Shown here: in pieces, positions 55,001-64,000 of the stretch
How positions within the stretch are numbered: the first letter of the stretch is position 1
Layout: the number at the start of each line of letters is the position of its first letter
Assembly (NCBI RefSeq): GCF_964019385.1
Contig: NC_088655.1
Span: forward strand, 19,409,241 to 19,473,240
Source: Sycon ciliatum
Lineage: Eukaryota > Porifera > Calcarea > Leucosolenida > Sycettidae
Reading direction: 5' to 3'
DNA length: 64,000 nt
The notes under the pieces: model-generated
What the model was told of the DNA's origin: nothing
The model's input: the letters and a program-made list of their open reading frames with translations, nothing else
Database searches by the model: none
Position numbers and translations under genes: made by a program

Positions 55001-55263
55001 AATTTGTTTCATTCTTTGCCATGTTATGCTTATTTTCGCCTCAACGGTTGTTCTTTTTTTGTCCTCTTTCAGACATCCTTGAAGCATTCCGTGTTGTGAC
55101 GACCAGTGGATTCTCAACTTGATTTACGCCTGGACCCATATTCGCTCCAGCGGTAACCAATTGTAAGTCTAATATGCATGGCATTATACTTGTTTATAAT
55201 TTTATCTTATAGAGAACACTTGAAAATGTATTCTGCTCCCACGTACTCACACCCAGGCACATA
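55001..55263. other. intergenic, nothing assigned
   Basis: No feature recognised. Confidence 0.3.
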
Positions 55264-55285
55264 TACACACACACACACACACACA

Positions 55286-55356
<71 letters not shown>

Positions 55357-55366
55357 ACACACACAT

Positions 55367-55401
<35 letters not shown>

Positions 55402-55412
55402 CACACACACGT
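55264..55412. repeat. (CA)n microsatellite
   Basis: About 150 bp of CA with a few interruptions. The histidine- and threonine-rich frames across it are artefacts. Confidence 0.95.
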
Positions 55413-55644
55413 GCGTATCTTGTTTCAAACCTATGGTCTACTGACATATTTTTGGCGACAAGACGTTGAATATTTTTATTCCTTGCTTCATCATTCTCCG
55501 TATGCATCCAGATTCTCCTCTTTTCCCGGTCGTGAGCTGGTCTCAAGTTTTGTCGGCGTGCAAGCAGCCAGATAGTTACCTTCCCTCTCAGCGCGTCCGG
55601 TATGGCCATAGATAGTTGTTGTTGTTGTTGCTGTAATTTTTGTA

Positions 55645-55705
55645 ATTTTTATTGTTAAAGGATTCCCCAAAGGCTTTCGCCTATCGAGGGGGTTTCCAAA
55701 CTTTC
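55645..55705 (-). mobile_element. LINE 3' UTR motif
   Basis: The minus strand reads GGAAACCCCCTCGATAGGCG then AAGCCTTTGGGGAATCC, matching 9834-9889. Confidence 0.55.
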
Positions 55706-55770
55706 CATCAGACCAAATCTGCAAAAGAAGTAATGAGCAATAGGTGAGCAAAGAAAGAGAAAAAGACATA

Positions 55771-56150
55771 CCGTATTTCCTCGATTAATAGACCCGGTCT
55801 TTTGTTTTTTGAAGAGGGTTGGACCCCGGGTCTCTTATTTGGGCATGGTCCACTATATTTTCATCGGCACATCGCTGGAAATGGTGGTTTTTTAAACACG
55901 TCATAATATAGAACTTAATGAAAGAAATCACTAGCCACTACAAAAATTGTAGTTACGCAACCTAAAATCGGGTCCTTTTTGATCCACCAAGTGCTTTCTT
56001 AGTGCGCATGTGCAAAGCGATGAACTCAAATAAGAGACCGGGTCTCTTATTCGGGCATGGTCTACTATTTTTCCGTGAGGCCTCTAGGATGGTCTACTAT
56101 TTGAGCATGGTCTATTATTCGAGCATGGTCCATTAATCGAGGAAATACGG
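55771..56150. mobile_element. MITE, TA target, CCGTA termini (copy C)
   Basis: Inverted ends CCGTATTTCCTCGATTAATA and the complement are flanked by TA (55769-55770 and 56151-56152). The interior repeats TGGTCTATTAT/GGTCTCTTATT-like units near both ends, the same design as the elements at 271 and 586. Confidence 0.8.
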
Positions 56151-56290
56151 TAGTCTAGGGCAGAGCTCTGCGCTTGAGCATATGATTGTAAGCTTGCAGA
56201 ACTGGGATAATACATGTAAATGATAAAAAATGTGCCAGAGAAAAGCTTCTAAAGAATATGATGTGACACTACATATTCAACGGAATTCCT

Positions 56291-56427
<137 letters not shown>

Positions 56428-56430
56428 TTT

Positions 56431-56825
56431 TAGGGGTCAAAGGGGTGTGCCGGGTACCCGACCGTTAATCTCAGGTACCGTTAGTAAAAGGGTACCCGTT
56501 TGGATTTTGATGAACCAGTCAGTACGGAGCAACACTGCTGGGATCGTGTATTCCAGGGGGAGTCAATTATTTACAACTCCACGCTGGATGTCTGCATTGT
56601 TGCATTTTCGCACCTAGTAGATCTACTCCTGCGACTATCAGACACCAATCGATTTACAAATCACAATGTGATTTCAAAATGCAACCCGAGAACAGATGAA
56701 TTAAAATCTTGATTTATGTGAAAATTGGGCAAAAAATTAAACATGGCTGCTAAAGGGTACCCGTTAACCCGTCCGTTTAGAAAAGTACCCATTCGTTAGT
56801 TAGAGGTACACCCGTTTGACTCCTA
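56431..56825. mobile_element. hAT-like MITE with 8-bp duplication
   Basis: Flanked by TTTATTTT at 56423-56430 and 56826-56833. Ends TAGGGGTCAAAGGGGTGTGC and the near-complement GTTTGACTCCTA are inverted. GGGTACCCGTT motifs recur inside. Confidence 0.8.
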
Positions 56826-56859
56826 TTTATTTTACTTCGCAGAGTTCTTGTAGTATTTG

Positions 56860-57060
56860 TGCCGCAGTCAATAAGACGAGCTGAATCGACATTTGTGTAA
56901 GCGTTACTCATGTCCATGCAGTGTAGAATGTGATTTCTTCCTACGTTCATCGTTCTAGTGCACATTGTCTCCACCATTTTACACTGCATGAATAAAGTAT
57001 ACACAAATGTCGATTCAGCTCGTCTTATTGATTGTGGTACTAAAATTGCTGTCTCCTCGC
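56860..57060. mobile_element. hairpin element with 11-bp direct repeats
   Basis: TGTAGTATTTG flanks it at 56849-56859 and 57061-57071. Arms GTCAATAAGACGAGCTGAAT and the complement, plus an inner pair GCAGTGTAGAATG/CATTTTACACTGC, fold back. It resembles the 16164-16812 unit in layout, but only a poor hammerhead-like core was found. Confidence 0.55.
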
Positions 57061-57071
57061 TGTAGTATTTG

Positions 57072-57412
57072 AACTATTTCAAAATTCGCAGTTGTTTTTG
57101 GCAAAGTGATCATGTATTACGTTCAGTGAGCAAAAGAAGGATAGCGTGGTAGCTAGTATGCTCATACCTTGTTTATCCGGGCGGTCAGGGACCGAGCACT
57201 GGCCGTAACTTTGAAATGTCCGCAACTCCAAATCACATACATTTTGATGGGGGGAAGGTCCAGATATGGCATGTGACGTCACTGTTTCTACAAAACGGTG
57301 ACAAAAGAGTAGTAATATTTCCACCTGCAACGGGTGGCCGGTAGATCGAAGGGCCCACTACTTTGGGTTCATGAGAACCGAGTGATGAGTGCAGATGCGC
57401 AGGTCCCCATTA
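57072..57412. other. intergenic, nothing assigned
   Basis: No feature recognised. Confidence 0.3.
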
Positions 57413-57713
57413 CCGTAAAGTACCGCCAGAGCGCCCCGCCATCTCGTCCTTTCGTGGCCGCTTTGTGGAGGTGGATTCCTGTCTGTAAGTCATACGACAC
57501 GGACCTTGTACAAACATTGCACATTGTGCAGTCAATCCGTACCCAGTTTACCTTCGAGCTCCACATAAAAGCATACCAAGTGTGACTTTAGTACACGAAG
57601 GTTCTCACATCCTACAAACTTAGTAGCATTCTGCCGTACGATTTTCTTCCCTTGGCTGTAAAATCAAGGTGGGGCGCTCTGGCGAGACGGGGCGCTCTGG
57701 CGGTACTTTACGG
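57413..57713. mobile_element. MITE with CCGTAAAGTACCGCCAG ends
   Basis: Ends CCGTAAAGTACCGCCAGAGC and the complement are inverted; TA precedes the left end, AA follows the right. Related to the element at 39554. Confidence 0.7.
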
Positions 57714-58504
57714 AACTAGCGTAGTCTCTAATACTAGCGCACTGGAGTGCATGACTATGCAGTCTAACCAAGACAAGACATAGCAAAGTTGCACACCAAC
57801 CCACTTGGGTTGCTCAGAAATATCAAAGATTAAATAACGATGGGGGAGGGGGGGGGGGGAGCTTTGTAGTCGAGGGTTGGAGAAAAAAGAGCGCCAAATT
57901 CCTGCAGTATTCATTCACTCGCTTGACAATTTGATGGGCGAGTTGACTACAATGACAAGTCAATCACAAATCACATGGCGTGCTTTTCGCCGTGCAGGTT
58001 GTCGCAGCTCGTCAGGAATGACGAATTTCACTCATATAATGAGCAAACATTTTATATGCAGAAAAGAACTACTCCCGAATACACCTGTGCATGATATCTG
58101 TCCTAATTTAGTAAAACCTGACCGAATTTAGTAAAACCTGACCGAATTTCTTGCTCCCATATCCTGGACTGTTCTAGATCCAAATATGGCAATGAAGAAT
58201 TGCACGAGTCGCAGTGTATACGCGTGTGCTTTTGTATGTATGTAGGGAGTCGTACAAGCCCGGGTTTGTGTGACTCTCCGTCACAGATCTACTCACACGA
58301 TCAGCAATGTACATGTACGTGAACTGTGCCAAAAAAAATGACTTCGGCTCGATTTTGGTGCGGGAGGGCCCAGGAATCTCTATTTTTTTGTCTCGCTTTT
58401 TATGCATGAGGGCGCATGTCCATCACACTCTCAACCCTATAAACATCAAGATGGACTTTGTTTGCTGCTTTTGTGTCGTGTTCCCGTTTTGCATTCCTCT
58501 GTAG
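57714..58504. other. upstream region or intron of zinc-finger gene 2
   Basis: Contains a G run near 57845, a 20-bp direct repeat (GACCGAATTTAGTAAAACC) at about 58108-58145, and a decayed GGGAGTCGTACAAGCCC palindrome at 58243-58281. It ends in the pyrimidine-rich acceptor GCATTCCTCTGTAG at 58504. Confidence 0.45.
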
Positions 58505-58544
58505 GTAGTGTAGTGTGTGTGTCACCCGGTATCCCAGGTTAGCC

Positions 58545-60281
58545 ATGTCTGTCACTGCAACCATGCATCCTCAGGCAGTAAACCGCTTCAACAACAACAA
58601 CAACAACTCTCTTGTTGGTAGCAGCACTCCTGACTGTGACTTGCCATTGTCCAAGGAGAATCCTCTTCAGTGCCCACACTGCGGCACCAAGCTGGCCAAC
58701 CAGGCACGCTTGCTCAAGCACATGCAGCGTCACCGCGTACGCAGCGACGTCAAGTGTCTGGAATGCAGCGCCGTGTTTGTGGATGACGACTGCCTGCGTG
58801 ACCACATGCGCAGTGAGCACATCCATTACAGCTCATCCTCTCCATCCACCAGCAGCAGCTCGGAGAGTGACTACGACGCTTCTTTCAAGCAGAGAGTAGC
58901 GCACCGCAGAGCACGACGATTCCGTTCAGCTTCTCGCAGCAGCAACATGCTCCGACTCAACATCACGGCTAAACCCATCCATGCTGCGATGACCACCCCT
59001 CCTCTCACTCCGGACAATGAGGCCGTTCGCCAATGGCCTGAGCCTCCTCTCACTCCGGAAAATGAAGAAGACAGGTCCAGGTTTGGCCAGTGGCCGACCG
59101 CTCCGCCCATGAATGAAGATACGACCCAGGTCAGTGAACCACCGCAGAACAAGCGGCGAAAGCACTCGTCCAACAGTGACACTTCTCTGAGCGCCGCAGA
59201 GAAGCAGTCAGACGAAGAAACCATCCCACCTCCACCAGCGCAGACAATGAGCATTCTCGAGCAGCTGCTGCGAAGAAAGACAGTGCTCCCTGTTTTAACC
59301 AGTACAGTAACCCCGATTGTGACGCCGTGTGAGTATAGCGTGCAGGCAATGCCCTGCAACACTCCCTACCAGCCGAATGTGTACCAGCGGCCGACGACCA
59401 TCTTCCTCGCACCACAATACCAAGCACAGTTCTCTCAAGCACTCTCTCCGGACAATGTACAACGCCAGCAGCAGCAGCAGCACTACCAGCCAGCGCAGCC
59501 ATATCACTTCACGAGCCCGTCTCATCCCCACAAGGCGACGCCGATGGAGCTGATCGCGCAGTCGTTCACCAACCAAATAAGTCAGGGTTCACTGGAAAAG
59601 CGGCAAAGCTTTCAGATGATGGAGAGGAACTTGGTGTGTGAACACTGCGACAAGCGCTTCCTCTACAAGTGCAACCTTGCTCGCCATCTCAGCGCCATCC
59701 ACAATGAGCGCACGGTGAAGAGCGAGAAACCATCCGCTGGCCGTTCGCCACGCTCTCCGTTCAAAGTTGGTCCGGCAAGAGAAGCTGTTGTGACCGAGAA
59801 GAAGGAGATCGTCTTCTACAAGTGTGACGTGTGCAACCGCTCGTTCACTCAGAAGTCATCGTTGGTTCTGCACCAGCAAGTGCACAAGGCCACTGAGACA
59901 TCCTACAACTGCTCGCTCTGCCCCAAGATGCGCTTCAGCTCGCGTGCCCGCCTCGAAGCGCACTTTGCACGCCACACAAGTGCCAACGCCGCTGCAACCT
60001 CCGGTAAACGTACCTCTGCACCGCAGAGTGACGATACAGAGCAGGCTCTATCCTCACCCAGCGAGTGCAGCAGCAGCAGCATCAACAGCAGCAGCTCTGA
60101 TTTGTCGCCGCTACCAACCAGGTCCTGTGCCGACGCTACTCCAGTCTCAAGTCCTGAGTTCCCATCTGTGTCCGTACAGCGAATCCAAACGGGCAGCATG
60201 ACGGCTTCACAGGGATACCGCATAGAATCCGATTCCTGCGATGAATTGCACGACCCTTATCGTTTGGTCATTGTTGACTAA
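58545..60281 (+). CDS. C2H2 zinc-finger protein, five fingers (paralog 2)
   Basis: The 578-aa frame begins at the ATG at 58545, 40 bp after a strong splice acceptor (CTCTGTAG, 58504); the upstream in-frame GTG is not a start. Fingers: residues 43-63 (CPHC), 71-92, 365-386 (CEHCDKRFLYKCNLARHL), 427-447 and 456-477. The linker carries SPRSPFKVG at 401-409. LEQLL is at 238-242, and NKRRKH before it looks like a nuclear localisation signal. Two TPPLTP/EPPLTP-type repeats near residues 145-170 are possible phosphorylation sites. The C-terminus PYRLVIVD resembles KLIIVDSNNED of paralog 1. It is probably a nuclear DNA-binding regulator. Gene order and orientation suggest a local duplication with paralog 1, about 24 kb apart. 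No orthologue is recognised. Confidence 0.9.
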   Translation: MSVTATMHPQAVNRFNNNNNNSLVGSSTPDCDLPLSKENPLQCPHCGTKLANQARLLKHMQRHRVRSDVKCLECSAVFVDDDCLRDHMRSEHIHYSSSSPSTSSSSESDYDASFKQRVAHRRARRFRSASRSSNMLRLNITAKPIHAAMTTPPLTPDNEAVRQWPEPPLTPENEEDRSRFGQWPTAPPMNEDTTQVSEPPQNKRRKHSSNSDTSLSAAEKQSDEETIPPPPAQTMSILEQLLRRKTVLPVLTSTVTPIVTPCEYSVQAMPCNTPYQPNVYQRPTTIFLAPQYQAQFSQALSPDNVQRQQQQQHYQPAQPYHFTSPSHPHKATPMELIAQSFTNQISQGSLEKRQSFQMMERNLVCEHCDKRFLYKCNLARHLSAIHNERTVKSEKPSAGRSPRSPFKVGPAREAVVTEKKEIVFYKCDVCNRSFTQKSSLVLHQQVHKATETSYNCSLCPKMRFSSRARLEAHFARHTSANAAATSGKRTSAPQSDDTEQALSSPSECSSSSINSSSSDLSPLPTRSCADATPVSSPEFPSVSVQRIQTGSMTASQGYRIESDSCDELHDPYRLVIVD

Positions 60282-60670
60282 GCTCGGTCATGAATTTCTC
60301 GTGCATGACACACATTCTCTTCTCTTCATCTGGTCTTGCCATGGCAATGAATTTAGAGATGTGGAGAGTTCAGTAATATAATATAATTTACTGCCTCTAC
60401 CTGGATGCCTACATCGAGTAACCAGGTCAAACTAGCCAACTTGAAATAGATCTCAACAGTACGCTTATCCTCCACTTCTCCCAATAATGACGGTGAGTGG
60501 ATAGTTCCGCCGATCCAGACTACTGGGGAAATAGCAATTCCTTTCAGTGGTGGCTGTCATTGCATGTACGCATACACTTACAGCTCTGAGTCTTATGGGC
60601 ACTCTATACTTCTCTCCCTTTCCATCTCCCTCTCCCCATCTCTCCCGGTATGTCCGTCTGTCTGCCTGTG
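60282..60670. other. 3' flank of zinc-finger gene 2
   Basis: Probable 3' UTR; no poly(A) signal could be chosen with confidence. Confidence 0.4.
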
Positions 60671-60690
60671 GGCCTGTCTGTCTGTCTGTC

Positions 60691-60779
<89 letters not shown>

Positions 60780-60782
60780 TTA

Positions 60783-60852
<70 letters not shown>

Positions 60853-60853
60853 G

Positions 60854-60907
<54 letters not shown>

Positions 60908-60919
60908 ATTTTCTTTCTC

Positions 60920-60981
<62 letters not shown>

Positions 60982-60985
60982 TTTT
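60671..60985. repeat. (CTAT)n, (CTGT)n and (CT)n microsatellites
   Basis: CTAT repeats (about 60692-60783), CTGT repeats (about 60785-60903) and CT repeats (about 60920-60980) follow each other directly. Confidence 0.95.
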
Positions 60986-62130
60986 GTTTGTTTCCCTCTC
61001 GACCCCCGCCCCGCTCCCCTCTCTGTCACTCATACTCACACAAAGTCACATAAACATGATCTGGCACTTTTCATGTTTTAATTGTGTTAATTAAACACTG
61101 CCGATAATGAGTAACTCTTAACACATGTTTCTAATACTTGAGTGTGTTAATTTTTATAGTCATACAACCCAATCGCCTTTTCTTTTTGCGGCAGCCAAAT
61201 ATTGTCAGCGTCCTTTCTTCTAACTAACTTCCCCCTTTTCTCGGCCCCGACAAGGAAACGCAATAAATAGGGAAGGTGTTGTCACTGATTCCAGTGTACA
61301 TCCCTTCAGCGATAACAATCTTCCAACTCAACCGAGATAATACCCCCCCCCTTTTTTTCTTTGAATTAATAGTGATTCCCTTCCGAACATGGTCACGCTT
61401 CGGGCCTGTTAAAAACCAAACCTAATTATTGCTTTTTTTTCTGCACATGCTAATCCTAGCGCTCTTGACCAAGAGCAGAATGCGCTTTGTCCATTGGCTG
61501 GAGCTTTACTTTTATGACCTTTCCATCCATCGATGCTTTCGCGAAACATCAACTGTACTTTTCGACGATTAAATCTAGTGCTAAGTTTCCACCACGAGAT
61601 AGCCTGTAATACGCACTCACGAACTCCTGCAGCCCGTTTCGCGGCTGCCATTATGCCTACCGGTTAGATTCTATTATGTTGTCCGTGTTGCCCATATTTA
61701 CGAATTGCAAATATTCTCCCCCTCCTTACGTCGGCTAATGAGTGTTCTGTTGCTGTCTGTAGCGCCGAATAACACCTCGTCCTTAAGTTATCCAAAATGA
61801 TCTTGTCATTACTCTCAGTTGTTTTTTGTCTGACAGGCTTTATGCCGCTATAACGATCCATTTGCGTGCAATGGAAACTTTCCTCATCCCTGTCACACAC
61901 AATTGTCTTGGCTGTTGCTGATTTTATTGCCAATGTGCTGTCAAGTGGAGGGAAAACTTATTTTCTTTTTCAAATCCGTTCACCTGCTTAATAGTTAAGT
62001 CATACTATTCCTTTGCTGCAATAGTTAGCTTTGCTTCATGGATGATTTACTTGAGTCAATGAGCATATTGATCGGATTTTCCCATCTCCTCTTTGTATGG
62101 TAGTGGTGCTCTCCGTCTGCTCCGCTGTTT
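60986..62130. other. intergenic, two short unassigned minus-strand ORFs
   Basis: AATAAA occurs at 61263. Minus-strand frames of 80 codons (61651-61409) and 89 codons (61933-61664) start at ATG but carry no domain; they lie close together and could be exons, but no splice pair was convincing. Confidence 0.3.
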
Positions 62131-62220
62131 TCGGGAGTGTGTGTGTGTGTGAATGTGTGTATGCGTGTGCATGTGTGTGTGTGTGTATTGTGTACACGTG
62201 TGTTCGTGCGTACATATGTG

Positions 62221-62258
<38 letters not shown>

Positions 62259-62350
62259 AGTGTGCGTGTGTGTGTATGTGTACACGTGTGTTCGTGCATA
62301 CATTATGTACATGAGTGCATGTGTGTGTGGGTGTGTGTGTGGGGGGGGGG
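62131..62350. repeat. GT-rich low-complexity tract
   Basis: Interrupted GT repeats ending in a G run at 62341-62350. Confidence 0.85.
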
Positions 62351-62424
62351 TTCTTCTGCTTAAAGATGTAATGTTGTACCTACCACCTGGTTTCAGGGCT
62401 CAAATTTGAAGTATACATACCTGT

Positions 62425-62475
62425 TAATCTGTCTGATGAGTGTTTTTTGAAACACGAAACTCGGAGTCACGAGAA
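62425..62475 (+). ncRNA. hammerhead-like core with strong stem II
   Basis: CTGATGA (62433-62439) is followed by stem II GTGTTT/AAACAC with loop TTTG, GAAA (62456-62459), helix III CT-CGG-AG and TC, giving GTC as cleavage triplet. All core bases are present. Stem I is weak (GT/AC plus a wobble), so function is uncertain. The element it belongs to was not delimited. Confidence 0.45.
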
Positions 62476-62507
62476 GGATTTTTGGTCTCTGTTGTTCTGC
62501 CCTGTGT

Positions 62508-62706
62508 CAGGCACATAGCACCGCCGTTGGCGGTGGTCCGGCCAAGGAGGGGGGGGGGGGGTCCGGGGGGATGTCCCCCCGTAATTCTTTTGAAATTAGG
62601 TTGCAAAATCCTGCATTCTGGGCACTTTTGGCACTGTTTTACTATGGTGGTCGTGGTCGGGCGAAAAAGTGGTCCGGCCAAAGCCGGAGCGGCTGCTACG
62701 CCCCTG
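62508..62706. mobile_element. hAT-like MITE with CAGGGGCGTAGCA ends
   Basis: The right end reads, inverted, CAGGGGCGTAGCAGCCGCTC; the left end is CAGGCACATAGCACCGCC. GGTCCGGCCAA is present at both ends. G- and C-runs lie inside. The ends match a common hAT terminus style; TGTGT flanks both sides but a full 8-bp duplication is not clear. Confidence 0.6.
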
Positions 62707-63125
62707 TGTGTACCTGTTAACCATGGACTACTTCTGGCTGGATTAACTCTTATGTAATCACTATGGTAGTGCTAGTGAAACTTATATCAGATCCACTCTG
62801 ATTTACTCAGAATAGTACTAGTAGCGAGTATTACCTTCACTGGGGGCAGGGGTAAATGCAGTTGGATCCCCGGACGGATACCTTGATGCCATCATTCCTT
62901 TTTCTGCACCTTGTCCTCACACCCTTACTGTGTGTGGTGAGCCCGGGCCATAAGTGGGATCATTTCCACGTCCACGATTTTAGGGGTGTCGGCCGTTGGG
63001 CGGTTCAATAGCCAATTGAGTCATCTTTCCAAGATTCCTTTTGAGTCTCTCGCGAGTCTTGCTAGTCTCGCCTCTCTAGCTCTCCCGGGGAGACCCACGT
63101 GACCAGTTTTGGGAGTGAGCAAGTA

Positions 63126-63130
<5 letters not shown>
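62707..63130. other. intergenic, nothing assigned
   Basis: No feature recognised. Confidence 0.3.

Positions 63131-63170
<40 letters not shown>
63131..63170. repeat. (GT)n microsatellite
   Basis: A GT tract of about 40 bp. Confidence 0.9.
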
Positions 63171-63174
<4 letters not shown>

Positions 63175-64000
63175 AATTGAGTACATTTGCAAGTGGGCGT
63201 GGAAGCGTTCGCGTACTCGCTGCCGCGAAAGCTCATGCAAGTGTTCACGTGCGCATGTGCGTGCATGTGTTCGCACAATGCACTTACATGATTTGGAATC
63301 TGCTGATGAGGAAAGCATCTTGAATGGTAAGGCCAGCGTCGCAAAACCACTGCATAAAATCAAATAGCAGCCAGCACATTCTGTACCGTCACATGATTAT
63401 TGCTATCAAAATCAATTGAATATCCCCCTGTATTCACTGGTGTTGCCAGAATAGAACAACATACAACACTGTTCCTTGAAGTACATTGTATATTGCTGCA
63501 TTATTACTCATTAGACTTGTTTAGAGCACCCAAAACGCATACTTATTTCTCTCTTTTTTCCGGTCTACTCACGGACGTGCAAGCTCTCTTTCTCATTTTG
63601 TATTACGCCACTTGCCCAGCTACAGATGCCCTTTTCTGATCGTTTTGTCAATTTGTCACCCATGGGCAGCTGCTGCATCATGTACTTCGCATCTCGTTCC
63701 TACCTAGTCCTCAGTAGGTGGTCTATCCAATTACTGAGCGGCACAACATGGAACTCTCTAACCCGCGATACCCCTCTCTAACAACTCTTTCAGATTATGA
63801 TCTCACTTCGCTCCATTAGCTATCACCTTCTTCTGTCCTCCAGTCCATCATTGACTCCCTATCTCCCACATTATCTACAACCACAACACACATAAGAACA
63901 CGGCTGCATGGGACTCAGTTTATCGTATCTGGTAAAATACAAGTCATGGTATCTTATGAATTAATTCGCATTCTGTTCATATTCAGTGTTAAGATTCACA
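63171..64000 (+). other. intergenic; weak LINE C-terminal trace
   Basis: Near 63735-63785 the + strand reads LLSGTTWNSLTRDTPLSNNS, similar to the WNxL C-terminus of LINEs, without further support. The rest is unassigned. Confidence 0.25.

Noticed and set aside
56920-56990. Hammerhead core in the 56860-57060 hairpin
   Set aside because: The best match has two changes in CTGATGA and no plausible helix III.
60547-61094. Repeat proteins rich in CLSV or IYLS
   Set aside because: They are translations of CTGT and CTA T repeats in the 3' flank.

Overview
The window looks like nuclear DNA from an invertebrate animal, probably marine. Genes are few and interrupted by introns. Two genes encode multi-finger C2H2 zinc-finger proteins. 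The intergenic DNA is packed with short DNA transposons, CR1/Jockey- and RTE-like LINE fragments, a Penelope-like retroelement and very long microsatellites. Nothing bacterial or organellar is visible (no operons, rRNA or convincing tRNA). I cannot fix the phylum from sequence alone.

Genes. Position 3108-3724 is probably one exon of a type II membrane protein: acidic N-terminal tail, one membrane segment, then three N-glycosylation sites. The two best genes are paralogous zinc-finger genes on the + strand, at 32978-34849 (623 aa) and 58545-60281 (578 aa). Each has two N-terminal and three C-terminal fingers, a conserved linker with SPRSPFKVG, an LEQLL motif and a similar C-terminus. Each coding sequence starts just after a convincing splice acceptor. 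Three shorter candidate exons with good splice signals lie at 26186-26332, 39256-39391 and 50223-50321; their genes are not recognised.

Mobile DNA by region. 0-20 kb: TA-, TTA- and 8-bp-target MITEs, several LINE pieces, and hairpin elements. 21-23.6 kb: a LINE whose reverse transcriptase is split by an 850-bp palindromic TTAA-target element. 25-30 kb: hAT-like MITEs, minisatellites and a TA-target element carrying a small DNA-binding-like ORF, itself inserted in a palindrome. 36-42 kb: more hAT-like elements and a ribozyme-bearing dimeric repeat. 43.7-47.1 kb: two Penelope-like copies joined head to head. 47-57 kb: LINE tails, a SINE-like unit, ribozyme-bearing inverted repeats and hAT-like MITEs. 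60-64 kb: low-complexity DNA and a final MITE.

Most interesting: at least eight places carry hammerhead-ribozyme-like cores (CTGATGA, a short stem II, GAAA, and an unusually small helix III). In the four best cases stem I also pairs across the core. One sits in a 364-nt dimeric repeat like an animal retrozyme; others sit inside inverted repeats, one bounded by a 12-bp direct repeat. A Penelope-like element, the kind of retroelement known to be linked with such ribozymes, lies in the same window and could be the mobilising partner (inference).
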